A stretch of 64,000 nt of DNA from Tardiphaga sp. (GTDB taxonomy: Bacteria > Pseudomonadota > Alphaproteobacteria > Rhizobiales > Xanthobacteraceae), in NCBI GenBank assembly GCA_030147505.1, contig JASBVG010000003.1, positions 105,578 through 169,577 on the forward strand, read 5' to 3'. Under the pieces are notes generated by a model that worked only from the letters and a program-made list of their open reading frames with translations, had not been told where the DNA came from and did no database searches. Position numbers and translations under genes: made by a program. Within the stretch, counting starts at the first letter, position 1. Each line of letters begins with the position of its first letter. Positions 43,527-52,368 of the stretch are shown here, piece by piece.

Positions 43527-43643
43527 TAGAGCGGATTAGGCTAAGCCGTAATCCGCCGTTCTACGCCATATAAAACCGGCGGCGGATTACGCGGAGTTTA
43601 CCATCGGGCGCGCTCCGCGCGATCCGCTGGCTAATCCGCTCTA
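43527..43643. repeat. Inverted repeat with TAGAGCGGATTAG / CTAATCCGCTCTA ends
   Basis: The terminal arms at 43527-43539 and 43631-43643 are exact reverse complements of 13 nt. Inside are further GTAATCCGCC and GGCGGATTAC copies. The element fills the gap between the binding-protein gene and the convergent glucosidase gene. It resembles GCGGATTACGC-type intergenic repeats of Bradyrhizobium relatives (recollection). Confidence 0.75.
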
Positions 43644-43647
43644 CCGC

Positions 43648-45249
43648 CTATCGCAATCGTACAATCATGCCTTCATTGCCGCGCAATTCGAGCGGGCCAG
43701 CGATGTTCTCGCCCTCGCGATCGAGCTCGGTGGATACCAGCACCTCGCCTGCCCCGATATGCAGCAAGGCAGGCTCGCCCGTGAAGTTCAGCGCTATCAC
43801 GATCGACCGATCGTCATAGCTTCGACGATAGGCCAGTATCGCCGCCGGCGCCTCCACCGGGTCGTATGTGCCGAATACGAGCTCCGGCGTTCGCTTGCGC
43901 AGGGCAATCAACTTGACATACAGGCTCATGATCGAGCGCGGATCGATAGCACGAGCCGCTGCGTTGTTCTCGCGATAATCGTCATCCAGCGGCAGCCATG
44001 GGGTGCCCGTCGTGAAGCCGGCATTGTCAGCGGCCGCCCATTGCATGGGCGTACGGCAACCGTCGCGGCCGACGCCGATACCGGGCACGTTCTTCTCGAA
44101 CGGATCCTGTACTTGATCCGGCATGATCGACACCTGTTTCATGCCGATTTCATCGCCGTAATACAGCGTCGGCGTGCCGCGCAATGTCAGCAGCAACATC
44201 GCAGCGACGCGCGCCTGTGCCTGGCCCACCCGCGTCGCCACGCGTGGCCGGTCGTGATTGCCGAGCACCCAGTTCGGCCACGCGCCGAGCGGCAAGGCCG
44301 CCTCATAGCGCGCGATCAGATCGGCAATGTCAGGTGCATGCCATGGCGCGGAGAGCAGCGCGAAGTTGAACGGCAGATGAGCGCCGGTCAGATCCTTGCC
44401 GTAATAGGCAACGAGCCGGTCGATGGGCAAATAAATCTCGCCGATCAGCACGCGGTCCTCGAACTCGTCCACGACCTGACGCATTTCGGCGACGATATCC
44501 TGCGCCTCGGGTCGATCGGCGGAATACAGCGAGACCAGTCTCTCATGCGGCGGTCGGCCTGCGATATAGTTCGGATTGACCGGGTTGTCGCGATAGTGAT
44601 CGTCCTTGATCAGATGCCAGATCACGTCCACACGAAAGCCATCGACGCCGCGGCGCATCCAGAAACGCATGACTTCATAAATAGCGTCGCGGACGTCCGG
44701 GTTACGCCAGTTGAGATCCGGCTGCCTATCCAGGAAGGCGTGATAGTAGTACTGTCCGGTGGTCTTGTCGTAGTGCCACGAACTGCCGCCGAATTCGGAC
44801 AGCCAGTTGGTCGGCGCGCTGCCGTCCAGCTTCGGATCGCGCCAGATGTACCAGTCGCGTTTCGGATTGTCGCGGGACGACCGGCTCTCGATAAACCATG
44901 GATGCTCGTCGGAGGTGTGGTTCGGCACGAGGTCGAGGATGACCCGCAATCCGTTTGCATGCGCGGCTTTCACCAGCGCATCGAAATCTGCGAGCGAGCC
45001 GAACAGCGGATGGATATCCACATAGTTCGAGATGTCGTAGCCGAAGTCAGCCATCGGCGACGGGAAGATCGGCGAAATCCAGATGGCGTCGATGCCGAGC
45101 TGGCGTAGATAGGGCAGACGCTGGACGATCCCGGCGAGATCGCCGACGCCATCGCCGTTTGAGTCCTGAAATGAGCGCGGATAGATCTGGTAGATCGTGC
45201 CGGCCTGCCACCAAATGGGCGCCGCCGACGCTTTGCTTGAAATGGTCAT
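43648..45249 (-). CDS. Alpha-glucosidase, glycoside hydrolase family 13 (oligo-1,6-glucosidase-like)
   Basis: A 533-residue retaining GH13 enzyme. It has the QDSNGDGVGDLAGI signature of GH13 alpha-glucosidases near residue 28, calcium/substrate region VPNHTSDEHPWF, nucleophile D208 (GFRVDVIWH), acid/base E271 (LIGEIY), and transition-state stabiliser D333 (GNHDRP). No signal peptide is seen, so it is cytoplasmic. It hydrolyses terminal alpha-glucosidic bonds in maltose, isomaltose or sucrose-like sugars; the sub-specificity is not deducible. No sugar transporter is adjacent. Confidence 0.93.
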   Translation of the reverse strand: MTISSKASAAPIWWQAGTIYQIYPRSFQDSNGDGVGDLAGIVQRLPYLRQLGIDAIWISPIFPSPMADFGYDISNYVDIHPLFGSLADFDALVKAAHANGLRVILDLVPNHTSDEHPWFIESRSSRDNPKRDWYIWRDPKLDGSAPTNWLSEFGGSSWHYDKTTGQYYYHAFLDRQPDLNWRNPDVRDAIYEVMRFWMRRGVDGFRVDVIWHLIKDDHYRDNPVNPNYIAGRPPHERLVSLYSADRPEAQDIVAEMRQVVDEFEDRVLIGEIYLPIDRLVAYYGKDLTGAHLPFNFALLSAPWHAPDIADLIARYEAALPLGAWPNWVLGNHDRPRVATRVGQAQARVAAMLLLTLRGTPTLYYGDEIGMKQVSIMPDQVQDPFEKNVPGIGVGRDGCRTPMQWAAADNAGFTTGTPWLPLDDDYRENNAAARAIDPRSIMSLYVKLIALRKRTPELVFGTYDPVEAPAAILAYRRSYDDRSIVIALNFTGEPALLHIGAGEVLVSTELDREGENIAGPLELRGNEGMIVRLR

Positions 45250-45290
45250 GTTGCGGATTGAACCCGACAGAATGAGCTAAAATCGGCACG

Positions 45291-45319
45291 AAAAAGCGGC
45301 CCTTCCAAGGAAGGGCCGC
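45291..45319 (-). terminator. Rho-independent terminator of the small secreted protein gene
   Basis: Exact 11-nt arms GCGGCCCTTCC (45296-45306) and GGAAGGGCCGC (45309-45319) enclose a 2-nt loop. On the minus strand the stem is followed by TTTTT (complement of AAAAA at 45291-45295). It lies 21 nt after the stop of the gene at 45340-45621 and before the glucosidase start, so the two genes are separate units. Confidence 0.85.
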
Positions 45320-45339
45320 CGAATCGCAATATCCATATA

Positions 45340-45621
45340 CTAGTAGCGTTCGATGACAGTTCGACGCTCGACGCCGCCGTCATAGTAACCACGATCGCGG
45401 TCGCGGCTGCGCTTGATGATCACCGTCTCGTTGCGATCCCGACGATCGCGATAGTAGTCACGGTCATAGTCGCGATAATACCGATCCCGGCCAACCGCGC
45501 CCACGGTGACACCACCCGGGCCGACTGACACGCCGACATCCTGAGCGCTGGCGGTGGTCACCGGAAGGGCGCTCGCGATACCTGCCGCAGCAGCGGCGAC
45601 GATGGCGATACGCTTGATCAT
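45340..45621 (-). CDS. Small secreted Arg/Asp/Tyr-rich low-complexity protein
   Basis: A 93-residue product beginning MIKRIAIVAAAAAGIASALP, a signal peptide with cleavage near ASAQ. The mature part starts with Gly/Val-rich VGVSVGPGGVTVGAVGRDR, then shifts to repetitive acidic-basic text (DYDRDYYRDRRDRN, IIKRSRDRDRGYYDGG). The start has GGAG upstream. The composition is like small envelope proteins seen in rhizobia, but I do not recognise a family with a known role. It has its own terminator, so it is an independent gene. Confidence 0.75.
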   Translation of the reverse strand: MIKRIAIVAAAAAGIASALPVTTASAQDVGVSVGPGGVTVGAVGRDRYYRDYDRDYYRDRRDRNETVIIKRSRDRDRGYYDGGVERRTVIERY

Positions 45622-45758
45622 GACGTTGCTCTCCTCTGTTGCGCAATGACGTGGAGGCAATCCGGCGTCACGACGTTCGTTCCGGGAGCGGAAGACGAAA
45701 CCGTAAGATAAATCGCTATGCGGCGAGGAACCAAAGGCGGGATTATTGCGCAAGGACA

Positions 45759-46721
45759 CTATTCCGCCGGCAGGATTGCATTGGTCGGCGTCGGCCGATC
45801 AGTTATCTGCTGGCCGAACAGACTACCGACAAGCTCAACCATCACCCGCGCGGTGCGGCCGCGTTCGTCAAGGAACGGGTTGAGCTCGACCACATCGAGC
45901 GAGCACAGCAGACCGGAATCGTGGAGCAGCTCCATGATCAGATGAGCCTCGCGATAGGTTGCCCCGCCCTGCACCATGGTGCCGACGCCGGGAGCTGTGA
46001 TAGGATCGAGAAAATCCACATCCAGCGAGACGTGCAGCACGCCATTGCGGGCCTTTACGCGATCGATGACCCGGCGGATCAGCACGCCAACGCCAAATTC
46101 ATCGATCTGCCGCATGTCGATCAGCGAGACTTTGCGCTGCTTCACCAGCTCTTTTTCCAGTTTGTCGATCGAGCGAATGCCGAACAGGTCGAGATGATCG
46201 GGCGTGATCGATGCGCGCGGCTCGTCGCCGAGCAGGCCGTCGAGGCCCGGCTCGCCGCACAGGAAGGCGGCGGACATGCCGTGCATATTGCCGGTGATGG
46301 TGGTGTGCGGCGTGTTGTAGTCGGCATGGGCATCGAGCCACAACACGAATAATTCGCGCCCCTGCGCGTGCCAGTGGCGGGCTACGCCGTTCACGGAGCC
46401 CATGGACAGACTATGGTCGCCGCCAATGAAGATCGGGAGCGCGCCGGACGTGGACAGCTCATAGGCGCGCGCGCTGAGCGCCTGAACATAGGCCTGGATG
46501 TCGCGATAATGCTTCGCATTGCCAGGCGGCGCATCCTCGCTCGCCGGCTTCGGCGGAGCGAGATTACCGTGATCCTCGACCGCAAAGCCAAGCTCCTCCA
46601 GGAGCGCCTTGAGCCCGGCCGTCCGCATGGCATCCGGCCCCATCAGCGTGCCAAGCTGCGATGCACCAATCTCAACGGGCACACCCAGTAAGGCAATGCG
46701 GTTCGGACGAAAAAGGCTCAT
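45759..46721 (-). CDS. rocF: Arginase
   Basis: A 320-residue ureohydrolase that hydrolyses arginine to ornithine and urea. The manganese ligands are visible: H103 in GGDHSLSMG, D130/H132/D134 in WLDAHADYNTP, and two Asp in SLDVDFLDP. The conserved SLDVVELNP segment lies near the C-terminus. It has arginase rather than agmatinase features (GASQLGTLMGPDAMRTAGL at the N-terminus). It stands alone with no arginine transporter beside it. The stop is near the start of the secreted protein gene on the same strand. Confidence 0.93.
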   Translation of the reverse strand: MSLFRPNRIALLGVPVEIGASQLGTLMGPDAMRTAGLKALLEELGFAVEDHGNLAPPKPASEDAPPGNAKHYRDIQAYVQALSARAYELSTSGALPIFIGGDHSLSMGSVNGVARHWHAQGRELFVLWLDAHADYNTPHTTITGNMHGMSAAFLCGEPGLDGLLGDEPRASITPDHLDLFGIRSIDKLEKELVKQRKVSLIDMRQIDEFGVGVLIRRVIDRVKARNGVLHVSLDVDFLDPITAPGVGTMVQGGATYREAHLIMELLHDSGLLCSLDVVELNPFLDERGRTARVMVELVGSLFGQQITDRPTPTNAILPAE

Positions 46722-46875
46722 GCGTCAGCTCCTGGAATGCCGCACCGCTTGTCACGCTGGCGCGGCAAAATCGTGAAAATAATGTCCGAAAGGGGCTCGC
46801 CGCGGTGCAACGCAATCGAACCCTCGCCGTTATAATGCGCGTTTCATTTCATCATTTTAACCGAATGGGGCAATC

Positions 46876-48978
46876 GTGAGCAGAGCTGTCGAGGAAGGCC
46901 TCCCCTATCCGCTGGGCGCGCATTGGGACGGCAACGGGACCAACTTTGCATTGTTCTCGGCCAATGCCACCAAGGTTGAGATCTGTCTGTTCGACGGCAA
47001 CACGGAGACCCGGGTCGAACTGCCAGAATATACCGACGAAATTTTCCACGGCTATCTGCCCGAGGTCGGCCCCGGCCAGTTCTACGGCTATCGCGTCCAC
47101 GGCCCCTATGAGCCCGAGAAGGGCCACCGTTTCAATCCCAACAAGCTTCTGCTCGATCCCTACGCGCGCGCCCATGCCGGCACGCTGAAATGGGACCCGG
47201 CCGTGTTCGGCTACAAGATGGAGACTGGCGACGATCGCACTTTCGACGAGCGCGACTCAGCACCCTTCATGCCGAAATGCGTGGTGGTCGATCGCGATTT
47301 TGACTGGACCGGCGAAGCCGGCCGTCAGCCGGTGCCATGGGATCGCACCATCGTCTACGAGACCCACGTCAAAGGTTTTACAAAACTCAATCCGAACGTG
47401 CCGGAAAAGCTGCGCGGCACCTACGCAGGCTTCGGCTCGAAGGCCGTCGTCGATTATCTCTGCGATCTCGGCATCACCTCGGTCGAACTGCTGCCGGTAC
47501 ACACCTTCATCAATGATGACTATCTGCTGAAAAAGAAGCTGGTGAATTACTGGGGCTACAACACAATCGGCTTCTTCGCACCCGATCCGCGCTACGCCTC
47601 GGATGTTCCGAACTCGCTGCGCGAATTCAAGGAGATGGTGGCGGCGCTGCATGCCGGCGGGCTCGAGGTGATCCTGGACGTGGTCTACAACCACACCGCG
47701 GAAGGCAACGAACTTGGCCCCACCCTCTCCTTCAAGGGTATCGACAATGCCAGCTATTACCGGCTGATGCCGGACAAGCCTCGCTACTACATCAACGACA
47801 CCGGCACCGGAAACACCGTCAATCTCTCCAACGCGAATGTCATTCGCATGGTGACCGACAGCCTGCGCTACTGGGCGCGCGAGATGCATATCGACGGCTT
47901 CCGCTTCGACCTAGGCACCATTCTCGCCCGCGAGGTCTATGGGTTCACCGAACAGAGCGGCTTCCTGAAAGCGGTCGATCAGGATCCGCTGCTCAACACC
48001 GTAAAATTGATTGCCGAGCCGTGGGACATTGGCCCCGGCGGCTATCAGGTCGGCGGCTTCCCGCCGGGTTGGGCGGAATGGAACGACAAGTTTCGCGACA
48101 CGATCCGGGATTTCTGGCGTGGCGAAGCGCCGGTTTCAGCACTTGCGCCGCGGCTCTCAGCCTCGGCGGACCTATTCAACCATCAGGGCCGCCGCGCCTG
48201 GGCCAGTGTCAATTTCGTTACCGCCCATGACGGTTTCACGCTGAATGACTGCGTCAGCTACAACGAAAAGCACAACGAGGCGAATGGTGAGGACAATAAG
48301 GACGGCCACTCCCATAACCGCTCGTGGAATTGCGGCGCGGAGGGTCCGACCGACAACAAAAACATCATCGCGCTGCGCGAGCGCCAGAAACGCAATATGC
48401 TGGCGACGCTGCTCTTCGCCCAGGGCACGCCGATGCTGCTCGGCGGTGACGAATTCGGCCGTACCCAGAAGGGCAACAACAATGCCTATTGCCAGGACAG
48501 CGAGATCTCCTGGTTGGACTGGAAATGGACAAACGAAGGCAAGGACCTCCATAGCTTCGCCAAACGCCTGATCGGCCTGCTCGGCGATTGCTCGGTGCTC
48601 CGCCGCTCGCGCTTCCTCACCGGCGAACACGATCCGCATCTCGACGTCCGGGACGTCACATGGATCAATGCCAATGGCGGACCAATGCAGGAAGAGCATT
48701 GGAAAGACGGCAACGTGAAATGCTTCGGCATGCTGCTGGACGGCCGCGCGCAGAAGACCGGTATTCGCAAGCAGGCGGACGACCAGACCATGCTCCTGAT
48801 CCTCAATGGCTTCGAGGGGTTGGTGGACTTCACCATGCCGGCAGCTTTCGGCGGCAAGGGCTGGGAATTGCTAGTCGACACCAATATCCCCGACGCGCCG
48901 GGCGGTCAGACGTTCCCGTTCGACGGCATGTATCAGGTGACGGGACGTTCACTGCTGCTGATGTCGCTGCAGAAGTGA
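46876..48978 (+). CDS. glgX: Glycogen debranching enzyme GlgX
   Basis: A 700-residue GH13 isoamylase-type enzyme that hydrolyses alpha-1,6 branches of glycogen. An N-terminal carbohydrate-binding (CBM48-like) region starts at PYPLGAHWDGNGTNFALFSA. The catalytic residues are nucleophile D345 (GFRFDLGTIL), acid/base E381 (LIAEPWDIG) and the Asp in TAHDGFTLND. The start is GTG at 46876. No glgA, B, C or P gene is adjacent. The stop abuts the convergent permease gene with no gap (48978/48979). Confidence 0.95.
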   Translation: MSRAVEEGLPYPLGAHWDGNGTNFALFSANATKVEICLFDGNTETRVELPEYTDEIFHGYLPEVGPGQFYGYRVHGPYEPEKGHRFNPNKLLLDPYARAHAGTLKWDPAVFGYKMETGDDRTFDERDSAPFMPKCVVVDRDFDWTGEAGRQPVPWDRTIVYETHVKGFTKLNPNVPEKLRGTYAGFGSKAVVDYLCDLGITSVELLPVHTFINDDYLLKKKLVNYWGYNTIGFFAPDPRYASDVPNSLREFKEMVAALHAGGLEVILDVVYNHTAEGNELGPTLSFKGIDNASYYRLMPDKPRYYINDTGTGNTVNLSNANVIRMVTDSLRYWAREMHIDGFRFDLGTILAREVYGFTEQSGFLKAVDQDPLLNTVKLIAEPWDIGPGGYQVGGFPPGWAEWNDKFRDTIRDFWRGEAPVSALAPRLSASADLFNHQGRRAWASVNFVTAHDGFTLNDCVSYNEKHNEANGEDNKDGHSHNRSWNCGAEGPTDNKNIIALRERQKRNMLATLLFAQGTPMLLGGDEFGRTQKGNNNAYCQDSEISWLDWKWTNEGKDLHSFAKRLIGLLGDCSVLRRSRFLTGEHDPHLDVRDVTWINANGGPMQEEHWKDGNVKCFGMLLDGRAQKTGIRKQADDQTMLLILNGFEGLVDFTMPAAFGGKGWELLVDTNIPDAPGGQTFPFDGMYQVTGRSLLLMSLQK

Positions 48979-50502
48979 TCATCCTCGCGACGGGCTGAGT
49001 TTCCACGCGAGCGCGACGATCCCGACCGTGAGCAAACCAGAAATGGCCCCCGCAACCGGCACAAGTAGCGTCAGCACCGCTGTCGCCGCCCAGCCGATTG
49101 ACGAGAACGCCTCGGCGAACGTGGCGATACGCGACGATGTCTGCCTGCGCCGGAACTGGCTTCGCTTGGCCTGCACGCGAAACCAGAGCTGAATCGATGT
49201 CGCTGATGCCGCAGCGACGATCGTTGCGAGGGCGGCGATCGACGCCATGTGTAACGACACCAGCGCAAGCGCCGCAATCAGCGGCGTGAATATTGCAGCG
49301 ATGCATATCAGTACGACTTCGATCTTGGCGGCGAGCAATCGACCCGGCGGTAACGGCGCCGTGGCGACCAGGTCGGCGGCGTCCTCGCCGGAAATCGTCA
49401 GCCAGGCAAGGCCGCCCGCAAGCTGGCCGGCTGCCATGACGATCACGGGCACAAGAACGACGAAGGCGCCAGCACCCTCCCCGAAGCTCCGCCACAACAT
49501 CAGCGCAGGCGGCAGCAGATAGAGCAACTGCATCAAGGTCTGCGACATAAGCCATGGATCACGCCACAGCAGCCTGAATTCCTTGCGGAGAAGCGCATGC
49601 CGACGCGACATCGCCCGGAATGGCCGAGCAACTCCCATCTTGCGCGACGCCAATTGAGGCGAAGCACCTGCGACGTAGCGACCGAAGTGCGGTGAGAACA
49701 GCGCCATCGTCAGGCCAAGCAAAAGCAGCGCGGCGGCGAGCAACGGAAGCAATACGGCGAATTCGCCAAGCATGGCTCGCGCCGGCCACCAGACAACACT
49801 CGCTGCATCCGGCGCGAAGGCCGCTGCGGCGTCCGACGTCAGCACCGCGAAACGCGATAACGTGCCATAGGACAGGATCGCCGCCACTTGCAGCGCGATG
49901 ACGAAACCAGCACCGGTGACGGCCGAGATGATCTGGGCGACCATGCGCGTGCGCGATGGACCGCAGAGTTCGAACAGGCCCACCGCAACAGCGATCGCGA
50001 CGGCCGAGGCCGACAGGCTCATGGTGACGACAACGCCGTAGGCCGCGAACCATCGCGCACCACCGCCGATCACCAGCACATTGATGAAGGGCGTCGCCAG
50101 CATGACCGCCATCACGGTGACAGAGAGCGCAATGGCTGCGATCCGCACGGAAAATACATTGGTGAGTGGCGCGGGAGACGACACAATCAGGTCGAGATCG
50201 GCGCGCGCATAGAACACGCGCGTCACCGACTCGATAGCCTGCGACAGGATCAGCGCCCAGGCCAAAAAGACGCTCGCAGTAATGACGATCGCACTTTGCT
50301 GATCCAGCGGCGTCCGCACATCGGCGAAGCGACCGATCACCGCATAAGCCGGAAGGTGCAGGAAGATCGCGAATGCGATCAGCAATATCGTCGCGCTGCG
50401 TGTCCGATTCCGGCGGCCTCCGGTCAGCATCCCCATCATCTCGCGCCAGCCGAGCCGCAACTCGTGCCGTGCGAACCATAACGCGCTGACCGCTGCGCTC
50501 AT
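48979..50502 (-). CDS. ABC-2-type exporter membrane protein
   Basis: A 507-residue polytopic protein with about ten or more hydrophobic helices (for example TVMAVMLATPFINVLVIGGG; LLPLLAAALLLLGLTMALF; VVLVPVIVMAAGQLAGGLAW). No ATPase motif is present. It overlaps the preceding ATPase gene by 4 nt, so it is the membrane half of an ABC exporter. The family is divergent and the exported substrate is unknown. Helix content and pairing support the call better than specific motifs. Confidence 0.75.
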   Translation of the reverse strand: MSAAVSALWFARHELRLGWREMMGMLTGGRRNRTRSATILLIAFAIFLHLPAYAVIGRFADVRTPLDQQSAIVITASVFLAWALILSQAIESVTRVFYARADLDLIVSSPAPLTNVFSVRIAAIALSVTVMAVMLATPFINVLVIGGGARWFAAYGVVVTMSLSASAVAIAVAVGLFELCGPSRTRMVAQIISAVTGAGFVIALQVAAILSYGTLSRFAVLTSDAAAAFAPDAASVVWWPARAMLGEFAVLLPLLAAALLLLGLTMALFSPHFGRYVAGASPQLASRKMGVARPFRAMSRRHALLRKEFRLLWRDPWLMSQTLMQLLYLLPPALMLWRSFGEGAGAFVVLVPVIVMAAGQLAGGLAWLTISGEDAADLVATAPLPPGRLLAAKIEVVLICIAAIFTPLIAALALVSLHMASIAALATIVAAASATSIQLWFRVQAKRSQFRRRQTSSRIATFAEAFSSIGWAATAVLTLLVPVAGAISGLLTVGIVALAWKLSPSRG

Positions 50503-51254
50503 GCGGCAGCCGGTGCGTTTTCGACCAGCGCGACGAACACCTCTTCGAGACTGGTGTCGCTCTGTCCCATCTGCTGGCGCAGTTCGGTTAGTGTCCCTTC
50601 GGCGATCAACCGTCCCGCAGCAATCACACCGATTCGATCGGCCATGCGCTCGGCGACTTCAAGAATATGCGTCGTCATGATCACGGTGCAGCCACTGCGC
50701 ACACGCGCCTGAAGCAGCCCTTTGACATGCCGTGCAGAGACAGCATCAAGGCCGGTAAGCGGCTCGTCAAGAATGATGAGTCTGGGATCGTGCACCAACG
50801 CGCCGGCCAACGCTACTTTCTGCCGCATACCTTTGGAAAAACCTTCGCAGCGCTCATGCATATGCCCAGCCAGACCGAGCGAGGTCAGCAACTCATGCGC
50901 CGCGACATCCGCCGTGGCGGGATCGCAGCCCCAAAGCCCTGCTACGAATTCAAGATATTCGAGCGGCGTTAGCTTGTCATAGATCATCGGCTCGTCGGAG
51001 ACCCATGCCATGACCTGCTTGGCGGCGACGGGATCGCTGAGCGCATCGATCGCCGTGAGGCGAATCGTACCCGTATCGGGTGGCAACAATCCCGCGACCA
51101 TGCGTAGTGTCGTCGTCTTTCCTGCGCCATTGGCGCCAAGCAACGCATAGAATTCGCCGGCATAGACAGTGAGATCAAGCGCATCGACGGCAAGCCGATC
51201 GAAACGTTTCGTTAACCCTCGCAGTTCGAGAGCGGTCTCGCGCGCGATCATCAT
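50499..51254 (-). CDS. ABC-2-type exporter ATP-binding protein
   Basis: About 251 residues from ATG 51254 (or the adjacent ATG 51251). Walker A LLGANGAGKTTTLRMVAGLL, signature FSKGMRQKVALAGALVHD, Walker B LIILDEPLTGLD. GGAGG lies just upstream of the paired ATGs; the open frame before them has no ABC features. It is coupled to the membrane protein gene, forming a two-gene exporter of the CcmA/NatA-like type. Confidence 0.93.
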   Translation of the reverse strand: MMIARETALELRGLTKRFDRLAVDALDLTVYAGEFYALLGANGAGKTTTLRMVAGLLPPDTGTIRLTAIDALSDPVAAKQVMAWVSDEPMIYDKLTPLEYLEFVAGLWGCDPATADVAAHELLTSLGLAGHMHERCEGFSKGMRQKVALAGALVHDPRLIILDEPLTGLDAVSARHVKGLLQARVRSGCTVIMTTHILEVAERMADRIGVIAAGRLIAEGTLTELRQQMGQSDTSLEEVFVALVENAPAAA

Positions 51255-51499
51255 CCGCCTCCATCCGTCGATGCGACCAACATGCAGCGGAGACGTTTCG
51301 CCGCGGTGAACGCAATCATCGGAGACAGCTACCTGCGCGAACTTTATTTGCGTAGTTATGTACCTATCCAAACCGATGGATTCATCATGCGATACAGTTG
51401 TTCGCTCGCCTCTCTTCACAATCGAAATGCAATTACCTAAAACGATAATGAAGCAATACAACCTCGAATAGATTTGATCCGATTGTGATCCGGAGCGTG

Positions 51500-52186
51500 A
51501 TGATGACACGACACGCCGTCCTGAAAATGCCGACTGTTGCCGATTTCGATGCGTCCTGTTTCCTCTCGACGCCGGGTACGGGCAAAGCCATCGTCGACCG
51601 TCGCAAGAATCAGATCATCTTCGGTCAGGGCGACAATGCCGACGCGGTGTTCTTCATCTTGCAGGGACGGGTCAAGCTCACGGTTCTGTCCGAACACGGC
51701 AAGGAAGCCGTAGTTGGCCTTCTCGAATCTGGCCAGTTCTTCGGTGAGTGCTGCCTGAACGGGATTCCTGTCAGGACATCGACAGCAATCACGATGGAAG
51801 ACAGCACAATTGCAACAATCAACAAGGCGACGATGCTGGCGACCTTGCGAGACGAGCCGGCCATGGCCGAATTCTTCATGGCCTATCTTCTGGCGCGCAA
51901 CAGCCGCATCGAAGAGGATCTTGTCGACCAGCTTTTCAATTCGAGTGAAAGACGGCTGGCGCGATTGTTGCTCATCCTCGCCCGCTTTGGCGAGCGCGGG
52001 TGTAGCCGGCCGATCGATATTGATATTAGTCAAGAGACGCTCGCCGAGATGATCGGAACCACGCGGTCGCGCGTCAGCTACTTCATGAACAAATTCAGAC
52101 GCCTTGGGTTCATCAGCTACGACGCCAAGATTCAGGTCCATGAATCGCTGCTTAATGCGATGTCCAGCGACACCAACGCGGTTTAG
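51500..52186 (+). CDS. Crp/Fnr family transcriptional regulator
   Basis: About 228 residues. The cyclic-nucleotide-binding-like domain is seen (IIFGQGDNADAVFFILQGRV, LLESGQFFGECCLNGIPVR), then a dimer helix and a C-terminal helix-turn-helix (ISQETLAEMIGTTRSRVSYF, MNKFRRLGFISY). The N-terminus lacks the four-Cys cluster of FNR-type oxygen sensors. GGAG precedes the ATGs at 51500 and 51503. It is divergent from the ABC exporter genes across 245 nt, which it might regulate; the effector is unknown. Confidence 0.9.
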   Translation: MMTRHAVLKMPTVADFDASCFLSTPGTGKAIVDRRKNQIIFGQGDNADAVFFILQGRVKLTVLSEHGKEAVVGLLESGQFFGECCLNGIPVRTSTAITMEDSTIATINKATMLATLRDEPAMAEFFMAYLLARNSRIEEDLVDQLFNSSERRLARLLLILARFGERGCSRPIDIDISQETLAEMIGTTRSRVSYFMNKFRRLGFISYDAKIQVHESLLNAMSSDTNAV

Positions 52187-52368
52187 CCGGCGTGCTTGAC
52201 TGCGGTCCTCAGCCTTCCAACACGCCACGCCTCATTCGCGGCACTATATTACCAAGTCAACTAAGACTGGAAGGTAATTAAGACCTCCTTCACTGGAAAT
52301 CCCTAAGGCTGAATTGGGGATTTTGCGATCGCAGCGGTTTGTTTGTTGCGACGGAAGGGGCATTTCGA

